DNA from: RHKX01 sp046330285
Lineage (GTDB): Bacteria; Actinomycetota; Thermoleophilia; Solirubrobacterales; 70-9
Reading direction: 5' to 3'
DNA: 64,000 nt
Assembly (NCBI GenBank): GCA_046330285.1
Contig: JAXLSX010000002.1
Coordinates: forward strand, 399,288-463,287
The notes beneath the pieces are model-generated. The model worked only from the letters and a program-made list of their open reading frames with translations. It was not told where the DNA came from and did not search any database. The translations under genes and the position numbers were made by a program. This document shows, in pieces, positions 51,099 to 58,468 of this stretch (position 1 is the first letter of the stretch; every line of letters begins with the position of its first letter).

Positions 51099-52853
51099 CT
51101 AAGCCTCCGTTCCCTCAGTCGGCTCCTCGGCCTCGACCGCTTCCGCGGTCAGTTCCTCGGCCTCCTCGACGACCTCTTCCTCCGCGGCCTCCTCGGCAGC
51201 CGCCTCGGCGACGACCTCTTCGGCCACCTCCTCGGCGACCTCCGCTGCCTCGGCGTCGGCGACGACCTCGGCGGCGACCTCTTCGGCGGCCTCGGCTGCG
51301 GTCTCCTCGATCGCTGCCTCCGCGACGGCGGCGGCATCGGCCGCCTCCTCCTCGGCGGCCTCCTCAGCGGCGGCGGCCTCGGGGTCCTCCTCGGCGGCGA
51401 CGGCTGCGACCGCATCCTCGAGGGCGACCTCGGCGATGGCCTCGTCGACCACTTCCTCGACGGCCTCCTCGGCGGCTTCCTCCTCCGCGAACTCCTCCTC
51501 GGCGCGGGCGATTATCGGCCCGATCTCGCCGTCGGGGGCGTCGGCCTGAGCCAGCAGCGCGACCTCGTCCTCGCTCAGCGGCGTGAGCACGGTGACCTGG
51601 TTGGTCGAGAACCGCGCCAGGGCCTGGTGGGTCGGGAGCCCGCAGTAGCGCGAGTTCGGCAGGGCGGCGTTCGGGCAGCGGCGGCCGGCGGAGAGCACGG
51701 CGGAGCAGCGGCCGTCGAAGGCCTCTTCCTCGCCCTCGAAGCCCTCCTCGTCGTCACCCTGCTCGGCGAACTCGCTCTCGCCGACGATGTCGACGCGCCA
51801 GCCGGTCAGCTTCGCGGCGAGGCGTGCGTTCTGGCCCTCGCGGCCGATCGCCAGCGACAGCTGGTCGTCGGGGACGATCACGGTCGCCTGCCGCTCCTCG
51901 TCGTCGACGAGGACCTCGCGGACGCGAGCGGGCGAGAGCGCCTTCGCGACGAAGCGGGCGGGCTCCTCGTTGTAGGGAATGATGTCGATCTTCTCGCCGC
52001 GGAGCTCGGAGACGACCATCCGGACGCGCGAGCCTCGGGGGCCGACGCAGGCGCCGACCGGATCGACGCCGTCGGCGTGCGAAACGACCGCGATCTTCGA
52101 ACGGAAGCCGGGCTCGCGGGCGACCCCGACGACCTCGACGAGCTCGTCGGCGATCTCCGGCACCTCGAGGGCGAACAGCTTCTTGATCAGCTCCGGATCC
52201 TTGCGGGACACGACGACGCTCGGGCCCTTGCCGTCGGCGTTGACCTCGGTGATCACGGCCTTGATCCGCATGCCGTGGTCGTAGCGCTCGCTGTAGATCT
52301 GCTCGGAGCGGGGCAGCAGGGCCTCGACGCGATCGCGGAGCTGGACCAGCGTGTAGCGGTTGTCGGACTGCTGGATGATCCCGGTGATCAGCTCGCCGAC
52401 GCGGTCCTGGAACTCCTCGAACATCATCATCCGCTCGGCCTCGCGGATGCGCTGGAGGACCACCTGCTTGGCGGTCTGGGCGGCGATCCGGCCGAAGTTG
52501 TCGGGCGTGACGTCGTGGGACTCGATCTGGTCCTCGTAGGGCGCGAGCAGCTCGGGATCGAGCTCGGGGTCCTCCGGCTCCTTGAGCTGGCCGGTCTGGG
52601 GGTCGATCTCGGGCTCCTGCTCCTCGGCGACCTCGGCGAGCAGCTTCTCCTCGAGCTCGGCCGGGAGGATCAGCTCGAAGACGCGGAAATCGGCGGTTTC
52701 GCGATCGAGGTCGACGCGGGCGTACTTGGCGGCACCCGGCTGCTTCTTGTAGGCCGACAGGAGCGCGTCCTCGAGCGCCGCCATCAGCGTCTCGGAATCG
52801 AGCCCCTTCTCCTGCTCGAGGACCTTGATGGCATCGACGATCTCGCGGCTCAC
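51099..52853 (-). CDS. nusA: Transcription factor NusA with inserted Cys3His motif and acidic tail
   Basis: A 584-residue NusA (family core about 350). The core runs: N-terminal polymerase-binding domain (1-150), S1 (about 150-215), KH1 (CVGPRGSRVRMV) and KH2 (AIGREGQNARLAAKLTGW). After it, residues 383-409 hold C-x9-C-x10-C-x4-H (GRCSAVLSAG ... SRYCGLPTH), which resembles small zinc-binding motifs in phage and mobile-element proteins, and then about 150 residues of Ala/Glu/Val-rich acidic sequence. GTG start overlapping rimP. NusA controls pausing, termination and antitermination. Confidence 0.95.
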   Translation of the reverse strand: MSREIVDAIKVLEQEKGLDSETLMAALEDALLSAYKKQPGAAKYARVDLDRETADFRVFELILPAELEEKLLAEVAEEQEPEIDPQTGQLKEPEDPELDPELLAPYEDQIESHDVTPDNFGRIAAQTAKQVVLQRIREAERMMMFEEFQDRVGELITGIIQQSDNRYTLVQLRDRVEALLPRSEQIYSERYDHGMRIKAVITEVNADGKGPSVVVSRKDPELIKKLFALEVPEIADELVEVVGVAREPGFRSKIAVVSHADGVDPVGACVGPRGSRVRMVVSELRGEKIDIIPYNEEPARFVAKALSPARVREVLVDDEERQATVIVPDDQLSLAIGREGQNARLAAKLTGWRVDIVGESEFAEQGDDEEGFEGEEEAFDGRCSAVLSAGRRCPNAALPNSRYCGLPTHQALARFSTNQVTVLTPLSEDEVALLAQADAPDGEIGPIIARAEEEFAEEEAAEEAVEEVVDEAIAEVALEDAVAAVAAEEDPEAAAAEEAAEEEAADAAAVAEAAIEETAAEAAEEVAAEVVADAEAAEVAEEVAEEVVAEAAAEEAAEEEVVEEAEELTAEAVEAEEPTEGTEA

Positions 52854-53284
52854 GACTGCACCTCCGACAGCTCTGGGACAAGGTTCGAGCGGTTGATGAG
52901 ATCGAACGGGATCTCGATCGTTTCCCCCTCGGACTCGATGCCCACCGCCTCCGCATCCGCGGCGGTCAGGCGTCCGGTGAAGTTCCTGCGTCCGTCGATC
53001 GGCTCCGACGTACGGATCCGGGCCTCATGGCCGACGAAACGGGCGAAGTGCTCGGGCTTGACCAGGGGGCGGTCGAGTCCGGGCGAGGAGACCTCGAGGG
53101 CGTAGTCCTCCAGCAGATCGCGGACCTGCATCGTGACCCGCTCGCAGAGCTCGAGGCCGACGCCGTCGGGATGGTCGATGAACAGCCGCAGGGTCTCGCG
53201 CGCGGGCGCCTCGACGGCGATCAGCTCGATCTCGGGATCGAGCTCGGCGATCTTGTCTGCAATCTCGGTTTCGCTGGGCTGCAT
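52850..53284 (-). CDS. rimP: Ribosome maturation factor RimP
   Basis: A 144-residue protein needed for 30S assembly. PETLRLFIDHPDGV-type (here RETLRLFIDHPDGVGLE), VSSPGLDRPLVKPEHFARF and FTGRL are family features. ATG 53284 has AAGGA nine bases upstream. An open frame continues upstream but would begin inside the promoter, so I reject the longer form. First gene of rimP-nusA-infB-rbfA. Confidence 0.95.
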   Translation of the reverse strand: MQPSETEIADKIAELDPEIELIAVEAPARETLRLFIDHPDGVGLELCERVTMQVRDLLEDYALEVSSPGLDRPLVKPEHFARFVGHEARIRTSEPIDGRRNFTGRLTAADAEAVGIESEGETIEIPFDLINRSNLVPELSEVQS

Positions 53285-53333
53285 CGGTCTGTTTCCTTCG
53301 GTCTTTCGCCACCACCCGGTCCGATCGAGGCCG

Positions 53334-53360
53334 AAAAAAAGGCGGGCCGCAGGCCCACCT
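53334..53360 (-). terminator. Intrinsic terminator/attenuator in the rimP leader
   Basis: On the minus strand GGTGGGCC, a three-base loop (TGC) and GGCCCGCC form an eight-pair stem (one G-U), followed by seven Ts (53340-53334). It lies about 35 bases after the predicted rimP start site and 50 bases before rimP, so every rimP-nusA-infB transcript must pass it. It also serves dtd readthrough. Confidence 0.85.
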
Positions 53361-53399
53361 CTCGCAACGGATTCGTATGCGGACAAAAGGTGTTCGCCG

Positions 53400-53427
53400 A
53401 GTATAGCCACCGCGAATCGCCGATCAA
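53400..53427 (-). promoter_or_regulatory. Promoter of rimP-nusA-infB operon
   Basis: TTGATC (53422-53427), 16 bases, TATACT (53400-53405): the best sigma-70-like match in the window. It sits after the dtd stop and before the terminator at 53334. Predicted start near 53393, leader about 110 bases. Confidence 0.7.
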
Positions 53428-53462
53428 GCGCGATTTCCGGTGCCTGCGAGCCTACGGCCGGC

Positions 53463-53879
53463 TCAGACCTCGACCATCAGGGTCACCGGGCCGTCGTTGA
53501 CCAGCTCGACCTCCATCGCCGCCCCGAACTCGCCCCGCTCGGCGCCCAGGAGCTCGCAGACCAGCTCGTAGAGCGGCTCCGCGACCTCCGGCGGCGCGGC
53601 ACCGGTGAAGCTCGGGCGGTTGCCCTTGCGGACGTCCCCATAGAGCGTGAACTGGCTCACGCAGAGGATCCCGCGGTCGCCGAGAGGCTCCGACATCCGG
53701 CCGTCGGCATCGTCGAAGACGCGCAGCGCGCCGACCTTGCGGGCGATCCTGCGCGCCTCCTCCTCCCCGTCCCCGGGCGCGACGCCGAGGAGGACGAGCA
53801 GGCCGGGGCCGATCGCACCCGTCGTCCGGTCATCGACGCGCACGGACGCCGACGAGACCCGCTGGACGAGCGCCCGCAC
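53463..53879 (-). CDS. dtd: D-aminoacyl-tRNA deacylase
   Basis: A 138-residue editing enzyme that removes D-amino acids from tRNA. The SQFTLYGD motif and the NDGPVT motif of the active-site pocket are present, as is MRALVQRVSSASV at the start. It follows the TPR gene by three bases and shares its leaderless promoter. Confidence 0.95.
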   Translation of the reverse strand: MRALVQRVSSASVRVDDRTTGAIGPGLLVLLGVAPGDGEEEARRIARKVGALRVFDDADGRMSEPLGDRGILCVSQFTLYGDVRKGNRPSFTGAAPPEVAEPLYELVCELLGAERGEFGAAMEVELVNDGPVTLMVEV

Positions 53880-53882
53880 TCC

Positions 53883-54248
53883 TCAGGAGGCGCGCAGGCG
53901 CTGGCGGTAGATCCGGTAGTCCTCGCGGTCGGGACGCAGGTTCGCGGCGATCGCGAAGTGGCGGCGGGCGTCCTCGGAGCGCCCGCTCAGGTCGAGCGCC
54001 CGGCCGAGGCAGAACTGCGCGAAATCGTTCGTCGGGTACTGCTCGACGACAGCCTCGAACTCCGTCGCGGCCTCGGCGAAGCGACGGGAGCGGAACAGCG
54101 CCCGGCCCAGGGCCTCGCGGACCGACGACTTCCCCGGCTCGCGCGATGCGACCTTGCCCAGCGGCACGGTGGCAGCGGCGAAATCGCCGTTCTCGAGCAG
54201 CTCCATCCCGCGGGCGTAGAGCGTGTAGGTGTCGTCGTTCTCCGGCAT
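53883..54248 (-). CDS. Small TPR protein
   Basis: A 121-residue protein made of about three tetratricopeptide repeats (GMELLENGDFAAATVPLGKV, LFRSRRFAEAATEFEAV, CLGRALDLSGRSEDARRHF). No signal peptide, so a cytosolic protein-binding scaffold. ATG 54248 lies seven bases after TACACT. Operon with dtd. The partner is unknown. Confidence 0.82.
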   Translation of the reverse strand: MPENDDTYTLYARGMELLENGDFAAATVPLGKVASREPGKSSVREALGRALFRSRRFAEAATEFEAVVEQYPTNDFAQFCLGRALDLSGRSEDARRHFAIAANLRPDREDYRIYRQRLRAS

Positions 54249-54255
54249 CGGATCG

Positions 54256-54261
54256 AGTGTA
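54256..54261 (-). promoter_or_regulatory. -10 box TACACT of the TPR-dtd operon
   Basis: TACACT, seven bases, then ATG 54248; leaderless layout, identical box to that of hflX. Confidence 0.6.
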
Positions 54262-54705
54262 CGGAGCGTGGCAAGGGGGCTTTGGGGGCTTTCGGCTTGC
54301 GCCGGGTCGCTATGCGTTAGGTGGGAGTGGGTTTGGCGGTGAGGGGAGGTGGCTGGAGGGGCGGAAGGCTCACCCCGAGGGTCAATGGCGAATTGCGTCC
54401 CTGGGAGGGACCGAATTCGCCATTGAGCGGCTGACTGAGCCACTCAATGGCGCGAAACCACGCCCTGGCGGGGGCAACTCGCCATTCGTCGCCTGACTCA
54501 GCCACCCAACCGCACGAAACTGACCACAGTGGTCAGCCACGTGCAGGTCGTCCCCCGACTCAGCCGACGAATGGCGTTTCAGTGACCACAGTGGTCACCT
54601 ATTCGCCATTGAGCACCCGAGTGACTTCCACCCGGTCCCCTCAATGCCAAACCAACTCCCACCCAACGCAAGGCGCCCCGGCGCGAGCCGAACCCGACCG
54701 CCCGC
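54262..54705. repeat. Non-coding region with a cluster of AATGGCG-bounded stem-loops
   Basis: No convincing gene lies here. Three stem-loops are bounded by AATGGCG and CGCCATT: 54382-54426 (13-bp outer arms, with an inner GTCCCT/AGGGAC stem), 54446-54486, and 54570-54610. GACCACAGTGGTC occurs twice, at 54520-54536 with arms CTGACCAC/GTGGTCAG and inside the third stem at 54582-54598 with arms GTGACCAC/GTGGTCAC. CTGACTCAGCC-like text recurs between the units. The architecture recalls REP/BIME-type or small non-autonomous elements, but no flanking target duplications are visible. Confidence 0.65.
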
Positions 54706-55704
54706 CTAGTAGACGATCGCCAGCGCCAGGTAATACCCGGCGACGATCGTGAACAGCACGGCATCCAGCCGGTCGAGGAGGCCGCCGTGGGGGCCGAGCA
54801 TGCGGCCGGTGTCCTTGACGTCGAGGTCGCGCTTGACGGCCGACTCGAAGAGGTCGCCGAGGGGCGCGAGGATTGCGATGCAGAAGCCGAAGAGGAGCGC
54901 CTGGGGCCCGGTCAGCCAGTCCTGGTAGAGGCCGGCGAGCCAGAAGCCGAGGACGCCGCCGACGATGCCGATGAGCAGGCCCTCGATCGTCTTGTTCGGC
55001 GAGACCTGGGGCGCCAGGGGGCGCTGGCCGAACATCCGGCCGCCGAGGTAGGCGAACGTGTCGGTGAAGAAGGTGGCGACGAGGACGTCGACGAGGAGGG
55101 CGCCGCCGTGGAGCGGCAGCTCGCGAAGCAGGACTGCGTGGGCGAACGGGAGCCCGATCCAGACGATCGCGAGCATCGTCACCGCCATCGACCAGGTGAC
55201 GTTCCTGAGCGACGGCCGGGCGAGCGCGAAGACGAGCATGACCGGAACCGTGGCGACGAGCGCGAGGAGGATCTGGAACGAGGAGCCGACGTAGGCGGCC
55301 GCGACCATGCCGAGCGCCCCGATGAAGGCGGCCGCCTCGAACGGGCGCGAGCGCGCCGTCATCCGGAAGAACTCGACCTGCGAGCTCCAGGCGAGTCCGA
55401 CCATCGCGACCGCGAAGACCGGGCCCCCGACGGCGACGATGAAGACCGCGAAGATGATCCACGGGATGGCCCAGAGGACGCGCGCCATCGTCTCCGACCT
55501 GCGACCCCCCCGACGGCGGCGCGGGGTGCGGCCCTGGGGCCGCGATTCCGGCTCCGGCTCCGGTTCGGGGCCGGGCTCGGCGACCGCGTTCTGCTCGCCC
55601 GTCTCCCCCGCCTCCGCGGGCTCCGGGTCGAGCGCGAACGGCGAGGTCTCCGCCGAACTCTCCCGCCGCGGCCGCGACGATCCTGGTCGAGGGGGAAAGT
55701 CCAT
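54706..55704 (-). CDS. cdsA: Phosphatidate cytidylyltransferase
   Basis: A 332-residue integral membrane enzyme making CDP-diacylglycerol. After a Pro/Glu/Arg-rich cytosolic N-terminus (1-75) there are about eight membrane segments; the C-terminal signature SAVKRDLDVKDTGRMLGPH, then GGLLDRLD, is intact. ATG 55704 lies seven bases after TAGGCT, so it has its own leaderless promoter. It would normally follow uppS directly; a padR gene is inserted here. Confidence 0.94.
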   Translation of the reverse strand: MDFPPRPGSSRPRRESSAETSPFALDPEPAEAGETGEQNAVAEPGPEPEPEPESRPQGRTPRRRRGGRRSETMARVLWAIPWIIFAVFIVAVGGPVFAVAMVGLAWSSQVEFFRMTARSRPFEAAAFIGALGMVAAAYVGSSFQILLALVATVPVMLVFALARPSLRNVTWSMAVTMLAIVWIGLPFAHAVLLRELPLHGGALLVDVLVATFFTDTFAYLGGRMFGQRPLAPQVSPNKTIEGLLIGIVGGVLGFWLAGLYQDWLTGPQALLFGFCIAILAPLGDLFESAVKRDLDVKDTGRMLGPHGGLLDRLDAVLFTIVAGYYLALAIVY

Positions 55705-55711
55705 TCCAGCG

Positions 55712-55717
55712 AGCCTA
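55712..55717 (-). promoter_or_regulatory. -10 box TAGGCT of cdsA
   Basis: TAGGCT, seven bases, then ATG 55704; leaderless layout. Confidence 0.6.
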
Positions 55718-55776
55718 CTCGCGGCGCAGGGAGCAACGGCTCAGCGCCGTCGCCCCCTGCAACGAACCGGGCTCGC

Positions 55777-56337
55777 TCAGGCGGTCTTGTCGTCCTCGGC
55801 GAGGATCGCGTAGATCCCGCGCCGCGTCTCGTCGAGGAGCTCGCGGATGCGGACCCGCTGACCCTCGTCGGCGGTCTGGAATGCCTGCGAGGCAGCCGCC
55901 GCGAGTTGCTTCAGCGACCTGCCGAGCTGGACCGACTCCGGCGGGGCACCCGAGCGAACCTGCTCCCAGGGAGCCGGCTCCGCCTCCTCGGCCCGCTCGT
56001 CGACCGCGGCCCTGCCCTCGTCGGTGAGGGTGAAGAGCCGCTTACCGGCGACGTCCTCGCCGCTGATCAGGCCCTGCTCCTCGAGCAACTGGAGCGTCGG
56101 GTAGATCGAGCCGGCGCTGGGCTTCCAGTAGCCCCCGCTCCGCTCCTCGATCTCCTTGATCATCTCGTAGCCGTGCATCGGCCGATCGGCGAGCAGGGCC
56201 AGGACCGCGGCCCGGACGTCGCCCCGGCGCGCGCGGGGCCCGCCCCGGCCGCGCCACGGGGGCATGCCGCCGCGGTGATGGTGATGGTGTCGCGGTCCGC
56301 GGTGATGCGGACCGGCGAAGTGCTTGCGTGAGTACAT
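55777..56337 (-). CDS. PadR-family transcriptional regulator with His-rich N-terminus
   Basis: A 186-residue regulator. A His/Gly/Arg-rich head (residues 5-32, including a run of five His) precedes the PadR winged helix (VLALLADRPMHGYEMIKEIEERSGGYWKPSAGSIYPTLQ, about 42-80), and a helical dimer part follows. The His run could bind metal such as nickel or zinc (inference). I start at ATG 56337, with AAAGG nine bases upstream; ATG 56358 has no site. Its promoter overlaps a set of CGATAT boxes, so autoregulation is likely. Confidence 0.88.
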   Translation of the reverse strand: MYSRKHFAGPHHRGPRHHHHHRGGMPPWRGRGGPRARRGDVRAAVLALLADRPMHGYEMIKEIEERSGGYWKPSAGSIYPTLQLLEEQGLISGEDVAGKRLFTLTDEGRAAVDERAEEAEPAPWEQVRSGAPPESVQLGRSLKQLAAAASQAFQTADEGQRVRIRELLDETRRGIYAILAEDDKTA

Positions 56338-56355
56338 GTATTCGAACCTTTCGTT

Positions 56356-56410
56356 CATATCGCTTACGTACTAACGCGATATATCGTAATAGATCGGTTC
56401 GATATGTCAA
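56356..56410 (-). promoter_or_regulatory. padR promoter with three ATATCG operator boxes
   Basis: TTGACA (56405-56410), 16 bases, TACGAT (56383-56388) form a strong promoter. Over it lie a central palindrome CGATATATCG (56377-56386) and two half sites, CATATCG (56356-56362) and CGATATG (56400-56406), 14 and 13 bases away and inverted to each other, a nearly symmetric operator. Confidence 0.7.
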
Positions 56411-56436
56411 CCACGCACTCGGGGTGTGGCCCGGCC

Positions 56437-57129
56437 CTACTCCCTCGCCCCGAAGCGCCGCTGCCGCGACGCGTACTCACGCAGCGCCGCCTTGAGCTCC
56501 CCGCGGTCGAAGTCGGGCCAGAGGACGTCGCTGAAGAGAAACTCGGAATAGGCGCTCTGCCAGAGCAGGAAGTTCGAGAGGCGCTTCTCGCCGCTGGTCC
56601 GGATGACGAGCTCGGGATCGCTCATCTCCGGCGCGTACAGCAGCTTCGCGAATGCCTCCTCCCCGCCCCCCTCGTAGCGCTCGGCGGCGTCCAGGATCTC
56701 CGCCCGGCCGCCGTAGTTGAAGGCGACGAAGAGGGTCAGCCTGGTGTTGGCCGCCGTCTGTCCCTCGGCCCAGTCCATCTGCTCGAGCAGCGAGTCCGAG
56801 ACGCCGCGGCGACTGCCGACGAAGCGCATCCGCACGCCCTCCTCATCGAGCTCAGGCGTCTCGGAGACGATCAGCTCCGCGAACATCTGCATCAGTCCCG
56901 CGACCTCGTCGCTCGGCCGCGACCAGTTCTCGGTCGAGAACGCGTAAACGGTGAGCTCGCGGATGCCGAGGGCGACGGCGTCCTTCACCGTCTGCTTCAT
57001 CGTCTTGGCGCCGCGCCGATGTCCCTCGAGGACCGGCAGTCCCCGTTCGGTGGCCCAACGCCCATTGCCGTCCATGATGATCGCGACGCGGGTTGCGCCG
57101 GCGGCGCCGGAAGCCTCCGAAGCGCTCAT
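56437..57129 (-). CDS. uppS: Isoprenyl transferase (undecaprenyl diphosphate synthase-like)
   Basis: A 230-residue cis-prenyltransferase that builds the lipid carrier for peptidoglycan. Asp20 and the MDGNGRWA motif bind the allylic diphosphate; HRRGAKTMKQ, AFSTENWSRP and RTSGEKRLSNFLLWQ are conserved. ATG follows the frr stop with no gap (TAGATG). Confidence 0.95.
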   Translation of the reverse strand: MSASEASGAAGATRVAIIMDGNGRWATERGLPVLEGHRRGAKTMKQTVKDAVALGIRELTVYAFSTENWSRPSDEVAGLMQMFAELIVSETPELDEEGVRMRFVGSRRGVSDSLLEQMDWAEGQTAANTRLTLFVAFNYGGRAEILDAAERYEGGGEEAFAKLLYAPEMSDPELVIRTSGEKRLSNFLLWQSAYSEFLFSDVLWPDFDRGELKAALREYASRQRRFGARE

Positions 57130-57696
57130 CTAGACGGTCAGGATCTCCTCTTCCTTGCCCTTGACGAGCGCGTCGATCTCGCCGGTTGCCTTGTCGGTGA
57201 GCTTCTGGAGCTCGGCCTCGGCGCGGTGCTCCTCGTCCTCGCCGACGTCGCCCTCCTTCTTCATCTCCCGCATGTCGCTCATGATGTCGCGGCGCACGTT
57301 GCGGATCGCGACGCGGCCCTCCTCGGCGACTCCGTGGATGACCTTGACCATCTCGCGGCGGCGCTCCTCGGTCATCTCCGGGATCTGCAGGCGGATGACG
57401 TTGCCGTCGTTGTTCGGCGTCAGGCCGACGTCGGACTCGTTGATCGCCTTCTCGATCGCGGACAGCGCACTCTTGTCGTACGGGGTGACGGTCAACAGGC
57501 GGGCGTCCGCCGCGGCGACGTTGGAGAGCTGGTTGATCGGCGTCTCGGCGCCGTAGTAGTCGACGATGATCCGGTCGAGCAGGTGCGGCGACGCGCGACC
57601 GGTCCGCACCGTTGCGAGCTCGTTTCGGGTCGACTCCACGGACTTGTTCATCCGCTCGCCGGCGTCGGCCAGCAGTTCGTCGATCAGCTCGTTCAA
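57130..57696 (-). CDS. frr: Ribosome recycling factor
   Basis: A 188-residue RRF that, with EF-G, splits ribosomes after termination. ESTRNELATVRTGRASPHLLD and the C-terminal helices (KKEGDVGEDEEHRAEAELQKLTD) are typical. TTG start overlapping the pyrH stop as TTGA, so it is translationally coupled. Confidence 0.96.
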   Translation of the reverse strand: MNELIDELLADAGERMNKSVESTRNELATVRTGRASPHLLDRIIVDYYGAETPINQLSNVAAADARLLTVTPYDKSALSAIEKAINESDVGLTPNNDGNVIRLQIPEMTEERRREMVKVIHGVAEEGRVAIRNVRRDIMSDMREMKKEGDVGEDEEHRAEAELQKLTDKATGEIDALVKGKEEEILTV

Positions 57697-58448
57697 GACC
57701 CTTGCTCCTCTCGCTCCGACGACACGACGGTGCCGACCCGCTCTCCGCGAACGATCCTATCTATGTTCGATTCGTCCGCCATGTTGAAGACGTGGATCGG
57801 GAGGTCGTTGTCCATGCACAGCGACAGCGCCGTCGAATCCATCACCTTGAGGCCGCGCTCGATCGCCTCGCGGTGGGTGATCGACGGCAGGAACTTCGCG
57901 TCAGGAACCTCGGCCGGATCGGCGTCGAAGACGCCCTCGACGCCGTGCTTGGCCATCAGGATCGCCTCGGCGTGGATCTCGAGCGCCCGCAGAGACGCCG
58001 CGGTGTCGGTGGTGAAGAACGGGTTGCCGGTGCCCGCGGCGAAGATCACGACCCGGCCCTTCTCGAGGTGGCGCATCGCCCGGCGCCGGATGTACGGCTC
58101 CGCCACCTCGCTGACCTCGATCGCCGACATCACCCGGGTGTCGGTGCCCTGCTTCTCGAGAGCGTCCTGCAGGGTCAGTGCGTTGAGAACCGTCGCCAGC
58201 ATCCCCATATAGTCGGCGGTCGCTCGGTCCATGCCGGCCGCCGCGCCCTGGAGGCCCCGGTAGATGTTGCCGGCGCCGACGACCACCGCGATCTCGACGC
58301 CGGAGGTGCGGACATGGGTGACCTGGTCGGCGATCCGCTTGACCCGGTCGCTGTCGGTGCCGTAGTCGAGGTCGCCCATCAGGGCCTCACCCGACAGCTT
58401 CAGCATGATCCGGTCGAAGACCCGGTCGCTTCCTTCCCTGGAGCCCAT
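57693..58448 (-). CDS. pyrH: Uridylate kinase
   Basis: A 251-residue UMP kinase of the amino-acid-kinase fold. LKLSGEALMG, VVVGAGNIYRG, DYMGMLATVLNAL and AAGTGNPFFTTDTAA are hallmarks. ATG 58448 starts 20 bases after the tsf stop. Sits in the conserved rpsB-tsf-pyrH-frr order. Confidence 0.96.
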   Translation of the reverse strand: MGSREGSDRVFDRIMLKLSGEALMGDLDYGTDSDRVKRIADQVTHVRTSGVEIAVVVGAGNIYRGLQGAAAGMDRATADYMGMLATVLNALTLQDALEKQGTDTRVMSAIEVSEVAEPYIRRRAMRHLEKGRVVIFAAGTGNPFFTTDTAASLRALEIHAEAILMAKHGVEGVFDADPAEVPDAKFLPSITHREAIERGLKVMDSTALSLCMDNDLPIHVFNMADESNIDRIVRGERVGTVVSSEREEQGS

Positions 58449-58468
58449 CGTCGCCGGCGCCGGAGCGG

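Noticed and set aside
50757..53105. A plus-strand frame of about 780 codons opposite nusA and rimP
   Set aside because: Leu/Gly/Asp-rich shadow with no recognisable domain; nusA, infB and rimP explain the region completely.
53285..53410. N-terminal extension of RimP beginning at 53410
   Set aside because: The extension would begin inside the predicted promoter and cross the terminator hairpin; the ATG at 53284 has a ribosome binding site and matches the family start.
54262..54705. CRISPR-like array in the repeat-rich gap
   Set aside because: The repeats are inverted stem-loops of varied length with no regular spacers, no leader and no cas genes nearby.
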